From assembly GCF_002995845.1 (NCBI RefSeq), contig NZ_PVXP01000004.1, positions 1-64,000 of the forward strand: a stretch of DNA of 64,000 bases. Direction: 5' to 3'. Under the pieces are notes generated by a model. It was given only the letters and a program-made list of their open reading frames with translations, had not been told where the DNA came from and did no database searches. Positions within the stretch are counted from its first letter, which is position 1. Every line of letters starts with the position of its first letter. The translations under genes were made by a program, and so were the position numbers. This document shows, piece by piece, positions 55,966-64,000 of the stretch. Source of the stretch: Clostridium luticellarii. Its GTDB lineage: Bacteria; Bacillota; Clostridia; Clostridiales; Clostridiaceae.

Positions 55966-56423
55966 ATACCATTTTCACCTTCCTTTTTTATAGCCTTATC
56001 TATAAAGAGTATGCCGTTTAGATGATCTACTTCATGACAAAATGCCCTGGCCAGCAAATCCTCTCCTTCCACTATTACCTCTTCTCCACTTTCATTCAAT
56101 GCCTTCACTTTCACTTTGCGGGGCCTCTCCACTTCACCCTGCACTCCGGGTATACTCAAACATCCCTCCTTATCCACATAACTGCCTTCACTGTATATGA
56201 TTTCCGGATTTATAAGTTTGAATATCCCCTCTCCTATATCAACTACTATAACTCTTTTAAGCACACCCACCTGAGGTGCTGCCAGACCTACACCATCTTC
56301 TGCATACAGTGTTTCCTCCATATCCTTCAGCAGTGTTATAATTCTATCATTTATTACATCCACCTTTCTGCTTTTTTTTCGCAGTATATCGTCTCCATAT
56401 TTTCTAACAATTCTCAAAGCCAT
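55962..56423 (-). CDS. def: peptide deformylase
   Basis: Removes the formyl group from new proteins. It has 153 residues, the type I clostridial form. The three motifs are [18 protein letters not shown] and [13 protein letters not shown] (HExxH-type). No Shine-Dalgarno run is visible before the ATG at 56423; the gap of 103 bases to priA holds an imperfect 10-bp inverted repeat (56432-56469). It starts the def-fmt pair after priA. Confidence 0.97.
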   Translation of the reverse strand: MALRIVRKYGDDILRKKSRKVDVINDRIITLLKDMEETLYAEDGVGLAAPQVGVLKRVIVVDIGEGIFKLINPEIIYSEGSYVDKEGCLSIPGVQGEVERPRKVKVKALNESGEEVIVEGEDLLARAFCHEVDHLNGILFIDKAIKKEGENGI

Positions 56424-56526
56424 ATATTCAGCGCATGAATAAACTCTATGAAACTCAAGTTATTATGCGTTTTGTTCAACTCCCTTCTCAATTTAAGCTG
56501 CATTCCCAATTTCATGCCTGCAAATT

Positions 56527-58731
56527 TTACAACATGCTATTAGGATTTATATCTATACTCACCTTTATATCATTATAAACGTCTTTTAACAAATCATAAA
56601 CTATTTTTCTAATATTCCAGGCCAAATTTAGATCTATTTTGCCTTTTATCATTATTTTCCACCTGTATAATTCCTTTATTTTAGATATTTCACAGGGACA
56701 CGGCCCCAGCATTTCAATTTTATCATCTTTTTCGAGAATATTTTTTAAAAAGATACCAACATTTTGTATATTTTTTATTAAAATATTTTCATTTTTGCTA
56801 TTCATATTTATAAAAAGGATATCTGAAAAAGGTGGATATTCCATACGCCTTCTTATATCAATTTCCTCATTAAAAAAATTTTCATAATCATTTTTTGCAG
56901 CACATCTTATACTGTAATTTTCAGGATTGTATGTCTGAACAATCACCTCTCCACGCTTTTCACCTCTGCCTGCTCTTCCTGAAACCTGAGTTATGAGTTC
57001 ATAGGTTTTTTCAGCAGATCTGAAGTCTGGAAGATTAATAGACAAATCCGCCGCTATCACCCCTACCAGAGTTACATTTTTAAAATCAAGCCCTTTTGCT
57101 ATCATCTGTGTTCCTATTAATATATCGGCTCTGCCTTCTTTAAAAGTATTGTATATATTTTCATAAGAATTCTTTTTCCTGGTAGTATCAAAATCCATTC
57201 TTATGGTTTTCGCCTGTGGAAATTCACTTTTTATCAATTGTTCTATCTTCTCAGTACCCACTCCAAAATATTTCACATACCTGCTTCCACATTTAGGACA
57301 TACCTTTGGTATATCAATTTTGCTTCCGCAATAATGGCATATAAGTTTTCCCATATTGTGATGATAGGTATATGATATGTCGCAATTGCTGCATTTAAAC
57401 ACATAGCCACACCTTCTGCAGGATACAAAAGTAGAATATCCTCTTCTATTTAAAAATAGTATTGTCTGTTCTTTTTTCTTCAATCTGTCACCAATAGCTT
57501 CATATAGAACTCTGCTGAACATGGATTTATTGTCATGTAAAAGTTCCTCTCTCATGTCCACAACTTTGATCTCGGGCATAACGGCACCATCTGCCCTGTT
57601 TTTTAAAACTATGAGTTCGATTTCACCTTTTTTGCACCTGTAATAGGTTTCTACAGAAGGGGTAGCAGAACCCAGTATCATCTTGCAGCCATACTGGTCA
57701 CATCTCATCTCTCCAATTTCTCTGGCGTTATATTTGGGATTGCTATCTGATTTATAACTCAGCTCCTGCTCTTCATCCATTATTATAAATCCCAAATTAC
57801 TAAAAGGCAGAAAGATGGCAGATCTAGCTCCTATAGCAAGTTTAACCTGGCCCCGTTTTATTCTCATCCACTCGTCATATCTCTCTCCATCTGACAATTT
57901 GCTGTGAAACACACTTACATCCCTGCCAAATCTTCCCTTGAATCTTTCAACCATCTGTGGAGTAAGGGCAATTTCCGGAACCAGCACTATGGATTCTTTT
58001 CCACTTTCTATGGCTTTTTCCACAAGCTGCATGTAAATTTCAGTCTTGCCGCTTCCTGTAACTCCGTGAATTAGGAACACCTTTTTATATGAATTCATTA
58101 TTTTATCTACTGCAAACTGCTGTTCTCTATTTAGAATTTTTTTGGAATAATCCACGTATTTTCTATTATCATACCTGGCTACAGTTCTTTTCCCCACAGA
58201 GAGAAACCCATGCTTTATCATGGTATTTATAGATGACAGAGACAGATTATAATTCTTACTTATGAAATTTTTGGTATATCTGCCATTTTCATTTTTCACT
58301 ACTTCATATATGCTTTTATAAGGTTCTCTATTAAAATTTTCATCTAGCTTCCTGCCTGTATACACAAGAATCTTCTTTTTGTCTTTCATACCTTTGAAGA
58401 TGCCTCTTGGGATAAATACTTTTATACAATCCAGATATGTACAAAGATACCTTCTTCTCATCTCTTCTACAAGCTCCAGATCCTTTGATGTTAAAAGAGC
58501 AAATTCATCACAGCAATCACTTATTTCTTTTATCCTGGTATCATCTACCGAGACATTTTCATAAAGTCCCACCACAAATCCATCTAATTTTCTGTTGCCC
58601 ATTCCAAAGGGAACCTTGACCCTGAAACCCAGGGCTATTTTGTCTTTCAATTTTTCAGGTATTTTATAGGTAAAAATCTTATCCAGCTTTACAGAATTGC
58701 TATTTATAATAATTCCTGCATACATATGCAT
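56527..58731 (-). CDS. priA: primosomal replication restart helicase PriA
   Basis: Reloads the replisome at repaired forks. It has 734 residues. The N-terminal DNA-binding domain (about 1-110) is followed by the helicase core with HGVTGSGKTEIYM, IMDEEQELSYKSD (DEEQ; most have DEEH) and LGSATPSVE. The zinc-binding region has CRRCGYVFKCSNC and CPKCGSRYV. RGYS, GTQMIAKGLDFKNV and QVSGRAGRG follow. The start ATG is four bases past GGGTGAGCTG; an ATG two codons on is an alternative. It follows coaBC after a terminator. Confidence 0.97.
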   Translation of the reverse strand: MHMYAGIIINSNSVKLDKIFTYKIPEKLKDKIALGFRVKVPFGMGNRKLDGFVVGLYENVSVDDTRIKEISDCCDEFALLTSKDLELVEEMRRRYLCTYLDCIKVFIPRGIFKGMKDKKKILVYTGRKLDENFNREPYKSIYEVVKNENGRYTKNFISKNYNLSLSSINTMIKHGFLSVGKRTVARYDNRKYVDYSKKILNREQQFAVDKIMNSYKKVFLIHGVTGSGKTEIYMQLVEKAIESGKESIVLVPEIALTPQMVERFKGRFGRDVSVFHSKLSDGERYDEWMRIKRGQVKLAIGARSAIFLPFSNLGFIIMDEEQELSYKSDSNPKYNAREIGEMRCDQYGCKMILGSATPSVETYYRCKKGEIELIVLKNRADGAVMPEIKVVDMREELLHDNKSMFSRVLYEAIGDRLKKKEQTILFLNRRGYSTFVSCRRCGYVFKCSNCDISYTYHHNMGKLICHYCGSKIDIPKVCPKCGSRYVKYFGVGTEKIEQLIKSEFPQAKTIRMDFDTTRKKNSYENIYNTFKEGRADILIGTQMIAKGLDFKNVTLVGVIAADLSINLPDFRSAEKTYELITQVSGRAGRGEKRGEVIVQTYNPENYSIRCAAKNDYENFFNEEIDIRRRMEYPPFSDILFINMNSKNENILIKNIQNVGIFLKNILEKDDKIEMLGPCPCEISKIKELYRWKIMIKGKIDLNLAWNIRKIVYDLLKDVYNDIKVSIDINPNSML

Positions 58732-58763
58732 CAGCTCACCCTTTTATAATAAACATCAAATAA

Positions 58764-58790
58764 AGAGAGGGATTTAAATTTAACCCCTCT
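58764..58790 (-). terminator. intrinsic terminator after coaBC
   Basis: AGAGGGG-N-CCCTCT stem with an AT-rich loop, followed by CTTTATTT on the minus strand, 35 bases after the coaBC stop. It separates coaBC from priA, which is often cotranscribed with it in other species. Confidence 0.65.
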
Positions 58791-58825
58791 AATCGTAAAT
58801 TTCGCATTTTAAATTATAACATAAT

Positions 58826-60031
58826 TTATACCCTGCTGGATAATCCAGATGTCACTATGTTAAACAATTTTCTCGCCACTTCTCTTTTGTTCATTTTGTC
58901 CAAATTTATTTTGTCTCCATTTTTAAATATTATAGTTACCTTATTATTATTTGAAGCAAATCCAGTATCTGTACCCGTTATATCATTGGCAATTATGTAA
59001 TCTAAATTTTTGTTTTTTAATTTTTTTTCAGCATTCTCAATGAGATCGTTGCTTTCTGCTGCAAATCCCACTAAAACCTGGCTTTTTTTTAATTTCCCAA
59101 GTTTTCTCAATATATCCACATCTTTGGTAAGGGGAAGCAAAAATTCATCTTCATTCTTTTTTATCTTCTTTTGAGAATAAACTTTTGGTTTATAATCGGA
59201 AACCGCCGCTGCTTTCACAACTATATCCTGACTTTCAAATTTTTCAAGTACTGCATTTAACATTTCCTCATTTGTCCTCACCCTCACAAATTTCACTCCA
59301 AAAGGTATACTTAAATTTGTAGGTCCTGACACGAGGGTCACTTCCGCTCCTCTATCTCTAGCTTCTTCAGCTATAGAATATCCCATTTTACCAGAAGATC
59401 TATTTGTTATATACCTTACAGGATCTATATCTTCCATTGTAGGTCCTGCAGTTACCAGAACTCTCTTTCCTCTTAGATCTTTTATGTCATACAACATACT
59501 TTCGATTACCTGTGCTATAAATCCCGTGTCCTCCAGTTTACCCTCTCCGCTGTCACCACAGGCCAACCTTCCCGAAGCAGGTTTTATAAATTCGTATCCA
59601 AACTTCATGAGTTTATTGACATTGTCCTGTACAATGGGATTCTTATACATATTGGTATTCATAGCTGGTGCAAAAATCACAGGAGCCTTAGTGGCCATAA
59701 TGGTAGTAGTTAAAAGATCATCTGCTATACCATTTGAAATCTTTCCTATCAAATTGGCAGTAGCCGGTACAACTGCTACCAAATCCGCCTTTTTTGCAAG
59801 GGAGATATGCTGTATTTCCCAGGCCTTTGGTTCCTGAAACATATCCACATTTACAAGATTCTGGCTTATAGTCTGAAAACTTAACGGAGTCACAAATTCT
59901 GTTGCGGATCTTGTCATCACTACATTTATTTCAAAGCCCTTTTTTTTAAGTCTGCTTACAACATCCAATGCCTTATAAGCTGCTATCCCACCTGTTACTC
60001 CTACAACTACTGTTTTTTTGTGATCTGACAT
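58826..60031 (-). CDS. coaBC: bifunctional phosphopantothenoylcysteine synthetase/decarboxylase
   Basis: Joins cysteine to phosphopantothenate and then decarboxylates the product, second and third steps to coenzyme A. The N-terminal flavin decarboxylase covers about 1-190 (GVTGGIAAYKALDV, PAMNTNMY). The C-terminal synthetase starts at VLVTAGPTMEDIDPVRYITNRSSGKMG. It has 401 residues. The start overlaps the last base of the rpoZ stop. Confidence 0.97.
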   Translation of the reverse strand: MSDHKKTVVVGVTGGIAAYKALDVVSRLKKKGFEINVVMTRSATEFVTPLSFQTISQNLVNVDMFQEPKAWEIQHISLAKKADLVAVVPATANLIGKISNGIADDLLTTTIMATKAPVIFAPAMNTNMYKNPIVQDNVNKLMKFGYEFIKPASGRLACGDSGEGKLEDTGFIAQVIESMLYDIKDLRGKRVLVTAGPTMEDIDPVRYITNRSSGKMGYSIAEEARDRGAEVTLVSGPTNLSIPFGVKFVRVRTNEEMLNAVLEKFESQDIVVKAAAVSDYKPKVYSQKKIKKNEDEFLLPLTKDVDILRKLGKLKKSQVLVGFAAESNDLIENAEKKLKNKNLDYIIANDITGTDTGFASNNNKVTIIFKNGDKINLDKMNKREVARKLFNIVTSGLSSRV

Positions 60032-60249
60032 TACTTAATACCCTCTTTTACAGTTTCATAGGTGATCAACTGTCTATCTATTTCATTTATAGCTATAGTA
60101 ACAGGTTTGGTTGAATCTATATCCACTAACGGCTCACTGCCGTCAATAATCTGTCTTGCCCTCTTGGCCGTTATAGTAATTAAAGTATATCTATTGTCTA
60201 CTTTTTTCAGTAGATCCACAATAGATGGATTTATCATCGAATTGTTCAT
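60031..60249 (-). CDS. rpoZ: RNA polymerase omega subunit
   Basis: A small subunit that helps RNA polymerase assemble around beta-prime. It has 72 residues: NPSIVDLLKKVDNRYTLITITAKRARQIIDG is the family core. The TKPVTIAINEI segment is the conserved second half. AAGGAGGTAATTACTT precedes the ATG. It is between gmk and coaBC, the standard arrangement. Confidence 0.95.
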   Translation of the reverse strand: MNNSMINPSIVDLLKKVDNRYTLITITAKRARQIIDGSEPLVDIDSTKPVTIAINEIDRQLITYETVKEGIK

Positions 60250-60263
60250 AAGTAATTACCTCC

Positions 60264-60860
60264 TTAAGGATTTAATATCTCATCTTTGACTCTATCCACT
60301 CTGCATTTTTCCGCCATGATTATACTTTCTATATTTCTCACAGCATTGTCTACAGTATCATTTATAACCACATAATTATATTTTGATACATAATTTATTT
60401 CCCTGTATGCTGAATTAAACCTGGTCGTAAACGACTCTGATGTTTCACTGCCCCTGTTTATGATTCTTTTTTTAAGTTCTTCCATGGAAGGAGGAAGTAT
60501 GAAGACAAATACACCTTCAGGATAAGCCTCCTTTACCATCAATGCTCCCTGGATGTCAATTTCAAGGATTACGTCCTTTCCCTCTTCTATAGCTTTTAAA
60601 ACCTGAGATCTGGGTGTTCCATAGTAGTTTCCATATACTTCTGCATGTTCCAAAAAATTATTATTTTTTATTTTATCCTTAAAATCCTCTTCAGTCAAAA
60701 AATAATAGTTTACGCCATTTACCTCACCCTTGCGGGGAGCTCTTGTAGTGGCTGAAACTGAAATCCAAAATTTATTTTTTTTAGTCAGAGCTTTGCACAC
60801 TGTGCTTTTTCCTGCACCAGAAGGTCCTGATATTACAATTAAAAGGCCTTTTTTTTCCAT
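60264..60860 (-). CDS. gmk: guanylate kinase
   Basis: Converts GMP to GDP. It has 198 residues. The P-loop is GPSGAGKST (residues 11-19), and SVSATTRAPRKGEVNGVNYYFL, EHAEVYGNYYGTP and EIDIQGA (substrate loop) follow. The start ATG overlaps the end of remA by 1 base. It is in the yicC-remA-gmk-rpoZ-coaBC operon, as in Bacillus. Confidence 0.98.
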   Translation of the reverse strand: MEKKGLLIVISGPSGAGKSTVCKALTKKNKFWISVSATTRAPRKGEVNGVNYYFLTEEDFKDKIKNNNFLEHAEVYGNYYGTPRSQVLKAIEEGKDVILEIDIQGALMVKEAYPEGVFVFILPPSMEELKKRIINRGSETSESFTTRFNSAYREINYVSKYNYVVINDTVDNAVRNIESIIMAEKCRVDRVKDEILNP

Positions 60861-61141
60861 TATTCCTCAACCTCACTGATTTCATCATCGTCGTCCCCAT
60901 CTTTGGATGATAATCTATGTGCTACAGTTTCAGGCTGAACTGCCGAAAGTATTACATGATCACTGTCTGTTATTATAACAGCCCTTGTTCTCCTTCCATA
61001 AGTGGCGTCTATCAACATCCCTCTGTCCCTGGCTTCTTGAATTATTCTCTTTATGGGTGCAGATTCCGGACTCACTATAGCCACCAATCTATTTGCTGAA
61101 ACAATATTTCCAAACCCTATATTTATTAACTTAATACCCAT
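60860..61141 (-). CDS. remA: extracellular matrix regulator RemA (DUF370)
   Basis: A DNA-binding ring protein that in Bacillus activates biofilm matrix and osmoprotection genes. It has 93 residues. The conserved core is [32 protein letters not shown] and [31 protein letters not shown]. The C-terminus is acidic ([16 protein letters not shown]), an extension beyond the core. The neighbourhood matches Bacillus. What it controls in a clostridium is unknown. Confidence 0.95.
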   Translation of the reverse strand: MGIKLINIGFGNIVSANRLVAIVSPESAPIKRIIQEARDRGMLIDATYGRRTRAVIITDSDHVILSAVQPETVAHRLSSKDGDDDDEISEVEE

Positions 61142-61157
61142 ACATTTCCTCCTGTTT

Positions 61158-62036
61158 TTATTCTACATTTTGTATCTGCTCTCTTACCTTCTCTATTTCG
61201 TTTTTCACACTCAATACCAGCTGTGTCACTTCCAAATTTGTTGATTTAGATGCAATGGTATTTGCCTCTCTATTCATTTCCTGTAATATAAAATCAAGTT
61301 TTCTTCCTACAGGTTCATCCACATTTAAAGCATCTTTAAACTGAATTATATGACTATTCAGCCTTACAATTTCTTCATCGATACAGGACTTATCTGCAAA
61401 CAACGCAACTTCCATAGCCAATCTATTTTCATCCACGGGGCACTTTCCCAGTAATTCCTTCAATCTAGCTGAAAGTTTTTCCCTGTATTCTTCTACCACA
61501 TTAAGGGATCTACCTTCTATATTATTTACCAGATCTTTGATATTATTGCATTTTTGAATCATATTGTCTTTCAGCTTCTTGCCTTCTTTTTCCCTCATGT
61601 CCATAAGCATGGAAATAGCATCATTTAAAGCCTGCAATAGATATTCCCAGGTATTTTCCAGATCATCTTCTTCCTTTTTTAGCGTTATCACATCTGGGAA
61701 TTTGGCAATTAGATCAAGAGATATATCGGATTTTATATTATATTTTTCTTCAATTCTATTTAAACACTCCACGTAGCTGTCCGCTAGTTTTTCATCCAGC
61801 ACAGCTTTTGTAGTATAACTGCCAAAATTAGTCTGAGTCACGAATATATCCACCTTGCCTCTATTTATTCTCTCCTGAATAACCTTTCTCATCCTGCTTT
61901 CAAGAGGCATAAAGCTTTTTGGCATCTTAATATTCAAATCACAATATCTGTGATTTACACTTTTTATCTCCACCGTAAAACTCTGTCCATCACCTTCCAC
62001 TGTACCCCTTCCAAATCCCGTCATACTTTTAATCAT
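61158..62036 (-). CDS. yicC: YicC family endoribonuclease-like protein
   Basis: A YicC-like protein (YloC in Bacillus). Members have been reported to act as endoribonucleases; the role here is inferred. It has 292 residues. The N-terminus [11 protein letters not shown] and [17 protein letters not shown] are typical, and the C-terminal DUF1732 part has [22 protein letters not shown]. The frame runs seven codons further upstream from a TTG; the family start MIKSMTGFG at 62036 is preferred, although its RBS (GGAAGG) is 11 bases away. It is first in the operon. Confidence 0.94.
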   Translation of the reverse strand: MIKSMTGFGRGTVEGDGQSFTVEIKSVNHRYCDLNIKMPKSFMPLESRMRKVIQERINRGKVDIFVTQTNFGSYTTKAVLDEKLADSYVECLNRIEEKYNIKSDISLDLIAKFPDVITLKKEEDDLENTWEYLLQALNDAISMLMDMREKEGKKLKDNMIQKCNNIKDLVNNIEGRSLNVVEEYREKLSARLKELLGKCPVDENRLAMEVALFADKSCIDEEIVRLNSHIIQFKDALNVDEPVGRKLDFILQEMNREANTIASKSTNLEVTQLVLSVKNEIEKVREQIQNVE

Positions 62037-62077
62037 TATAATTTCATCCTTCCACAAACCTTATAAGTCTCCACTTA

Positions 62078-62107
62078 ATTATACATAAATATATATAATA
62101 ATTTCAA
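62078..62107 (-). promoter_or_regulatory. sigma-A promoter of yicC-remA-gmk-rpoZ-coaBC
   Basis: TTGAAA and a perfect TATAAT are 18 bases apart on the minus strand, about 40 bases ahead of the yicC start. The gap between this promoter and the spoIVA terminator (62108-62314) contains no gene I can support. Confidence 0.7.
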
Positions 62108-62314
62108 GATAAATTTCTCCAAAGGCTGATATCCTCATTTCAAAGTGCAAAGTATAAATACTAAATATTAAATAATGAAGATTTTAAGTTAAAGACGAAA
62201 ATCAACCAATCCCAGCTAAAATTTCTCCTGAAAACCTATTTTAAAACGATTATATCATAAAATGCCTGCAATAGACATATATATATGAATATTATAGATT
62301 TATTTAGAAAATTT

Positions 62315-62353
62315 AGAGCTTCAGACAATTATATTTTAATTATCTGAAGCTCT
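62315..62353 (-). terminator. terminator after spoIVA
   Basis: A long stem with arms 62315-62325 and 62343-62353 (11 bp perfect), continued by four more pairs after one mismatch, with a 7-base loop. The minus-strand tail AAATTTTC is short in Ts but the stem is strong. Confidence 0.7.
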
Positions 62354-62424
62354 AAGCTTGAAAATCCAATTTCAAGACAACCATATCTCGGTAAAACAAC
62401 TATTTCAGAATACATTGCGAAAAT

Positions 62425-63903
62425 TTAAAGTATAATGCATATTAGTCCTCCATTGCCTTCATTTATAATTTTCTGCAGTGTTTTTTGTATTTTAATCTGG
62501 ATATCCTCCGGCATTTTATAGAGTTTGTTCTGAAGTCCCTCCTTCACCAATATTTCCAGTGACTTTCCAAACATATTGCTCTGCCATATTTTAGAAGGAT
62601 CACTTTCAAATTGTTCCAGCAGCGATTTCACCATTTCCTCACTTTCCCTCTCTGTACCCATAATAGGTGAAATCTCAGTTTCGATATCTGCTCTTATAAA
62701 ATGCAGTGAAGGGGCACTGGCTTTTAGTTTAACTCCAAATTTATTTCCCTGCTTAACGATTTGAGGTTCTTCCAGCTTCATTTCAGAAAGCTGTGGTGCC
62801 ACCAATCCGTAGCCGGTTTCTCTTACATCTTTCAGGGCTCTGGAAATCTTGTCGTATTCGACTTTAGCACTGTTCATTTCCTTAACTATGTTCAGCAGAT
62901 CATTTTCTCCTTGAATTTCTTTTCCGCAGATTTCACCCAATATCTTATAGTAAAGATCTTTTTTTGGATTTAGATTAATGGTGGCGGTACCCTCTCCCAT
63001 GTTAATTTCCTTTACCTGGGAATCTCCCACAAACTCCACGTCGCCAAACCCCTCAACGGATTTCACTATATCTCTGATTTTGTATACACTTTGACACATT
63101 TCCTTTATCAAATTTATAAAGTCCAATTTAAGCCAATGAGATGGTTCCATTTTTTCTATCCACTCCGGCATGTCAATATTTATTTCCTTGATTGGAAATT
63201 CCTTTAATATTTTCTGGAATACATTTGTTATGTCTTCTCCCCTCATATTGAGCACATCCATACACTGAACAGGTACATCGTATTTGCCTTCAAGTTCTTT
63301 CTTTAAAGTCATGGTATCCGGCTCATAGGGGTGCTGCGAATTTAAGATTATCATAAAAGGCTTATTTATTGATTTCAGCTCATTTACAACTCTTTCCTCC
63401 GCCTCCACGTAGTCTTCCCTGTCTATATCCGTTATAGATCCGTCTGTAGTCACCAAAATTCCTATGGTTGAATGTTCATTTATTACCTTTTTAGTTCCAA
63501 TCTCAGCAGCTTCTTCAAAAGGTATTTCATAATCGTACCAGGGTGTGGTGACCATTTTGGCCTCTTCTCCCTCCATATACCCCAGCGCACTTTTAACTAT
63601 ATACCCTACACAGTCCACCATCCTTACTTTGAATTTAGTACTCTCGTTTAAACTTATCTCTATAGCTTCATTGGGAACAAATTTAGGTTCCGTAGTGTGA
63701 ATTGATTTTCCGGAAGAACTTTGGGGCAGTTCATCTTTAGCTCTCTGTTTTTTATAAGAATTATCTATGTTGGGAAGCACCATTATTTCCATAAATTTTT
63801 TTATAAAAGTGGATTTTCCAGTTCTAACAGGGCCTACAACTCCTACATATATATCTCCTTGAGTTCTCTCTGCAATATCTTTGTATATATTAAAGTTTTC
63901 CAA
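62425..63903 (-). CDS. spoIVA: stage IV sporulation protein A
   Basis: ATP-driven scaffold protein of the spore coat basement layer. It polymerises around the forespore, held there by SpoVM. It has 492 residues, full length. The P-loop GPVRTGKSTFIKKF is at 24-37; DCVGYIV and the middle and C-terminal domains follow to the conserved end. The start is TTG after GGAGGGTATATT. It is probably monocistronic and under sigma-E, but I could not find a clear sigma-E site in the remaining 97 bases to the window edge. Its partner spoVM is 16 kb away in this window. Confidence 0.97.
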   Translation of the reverse strand: MENFNIYKDIAERTQGDIYVGVVGPVRTGKSTFIKKFMEIMVLPNIDNSYKKQRAKDELPQSSSGKSIHTTEPKFVPNEAIEISLNESTKFKVRMVDCVGYIVKSALGYMEGEEAKMVTTPWYDYEIPFEEAAEIGTKKVINEHSTIGILVTTDGSITDIDREDYVEAEERVVNELKSINKPFMIILNSQHPYEPDTMTLKKELEGKYDVPVQCMDVLNMRGEDITNVFQKILKEFPIKEINIDMPEWIEKMEPSHWLKLDFINLIKEMCQSVYKIRDIVKSVEGFGDVEFVGDSQVKEINMGEGTATINLNPKKDLYYKILGEICGKEIQGENDLLNIVKEMNSAKVEYDKISRALKDVRETGYGLVAPQLSEMKLEEPQIVKQGNKFGVKLKASAPSLHFIRADIETEISPIMGTERESEEMVKSLLEQFESDPSKIWQSNMFGKSLEILVKEGLQNKLYKMPEDIQIKIQKTLQKIINEGNGGLICIIL

Positions 63904-64000
63904 AATATACCCTCCAATAATCTAATATTAACAGTATATATATATTTTCATAGGGCATATTTTATTACATATTATTTCATATGAAGTCAAAATTAATTTT

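Noticed and set aside
62108-62314. Possible small gene or RNA between spoIVA and yicC
   Set aside because: Only frames of fewer than ten codons with an RBS-like run, and a TATAAT with no usable -35.
63904-64000. Sigma-E promoter for spoIVA
   Set aside because: TAATATG-like -35 candidates exist but no -10 fits CATAYAMT at a proper distance within the window.

Overview
The window is AT-rich, low-GC Gram-positive chromosome. The endospore genes (spoIVA, spoVM, ylbJ), PolC-type replicase, CodY, short FtsY, PASTA kinase and Bacillus-like gene order point to a Clostridium sensu stricto species. It reads most like the solvent- and acid-forming clostridia (C. kluyveri, C. ljungdahlii and relatives), but I cannot fix the species. 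Nearly all of it is housekeeping core, densely packed and mostly on the minus strand. I see no insertion sequence, prophage, CRISPR array, rRNA or tRNA, and no island of foreign composition.

Layout, from high to low coordinates (the direction of most transcription). At 62.4-63.9 kb is spoIVA. At 58.8-62.1 kb is an operon yicC-remA-gmk-rpoZ-coaBC. At 46.7-58.7 kb is a long run priA-def-fmt-yugP-rsmB-rlmN-stp-prkC-rsgA-rpe-thiN, followed by two micro-genes: a 56-residue membrane protein and spoVM. At 40.4-46.6 kb are rpmB (plus strand), the yloU-fakA pair, then recG-rsmD-coaD and a coiled-coil protein gene. At 37.9-40.4 kb are the plus-strand genes tmcAL and ylbJ. At 31.1-37.7 kb are pta-ackA, yceD-rpmF, plsX, acpP, rnc, a radical-SAM gene and a 31-residue membrane peptide. 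At 20.0-31.1 kb are smc-ftsY-ylxM-ffh-rpsP-khpA-rimM-trmD, rplS and lepB-rbgA-rnhB. At 17.8-20.0 kb, on the plus strand, are comM, a 64-residue membrane protein gene and yraN. At 13.0-17.7 kb are dprA, topA and codY, each with its own signals. At 0.1-12.9 kb is rpsB-tsf-pyrH-frr-uppS-cdsA-dxr-rseP-ispG-polC.

The genes join translation and ribosome maturation (rpsB, tsf, frr, rplS, rpsP, rimM, trmD, rpmB, rpmF, rbgA, rsgA, rlmN, rsmB, rsmD, fmt, def), protein export (ffh, ftsY, ylxM, lepB), lipid and isoprenoid supply (acpP, plsX, fakA, cdsA, uppS, dxr, ispG), replication, repair and chromosome upkeep (polC, priA, recG, topA, smc, rnhB, dprA, comM), acetate energy metabolism (pta-ackA), signalling (codY, prkC/stp) and spore coat basement assembly (spoIVA, spoVM).

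The least explained parts are small or non-coding. They include a pseudoknot-capable leader with a terminator-like hairpin ahead of tsf, and a sigma-E-like promoter driving a 56-residue membrane protein together with a 23-residue SpoVM. A 31-residue membrane peptide sits upstream of smc, and an inverted repeat links the yceD-rpmF promoter to its ribosome binding site. The starts given here were chosen by ribosome binding site position and family N-termini. Where this moves a start from the longest reading frame, the entry says so.
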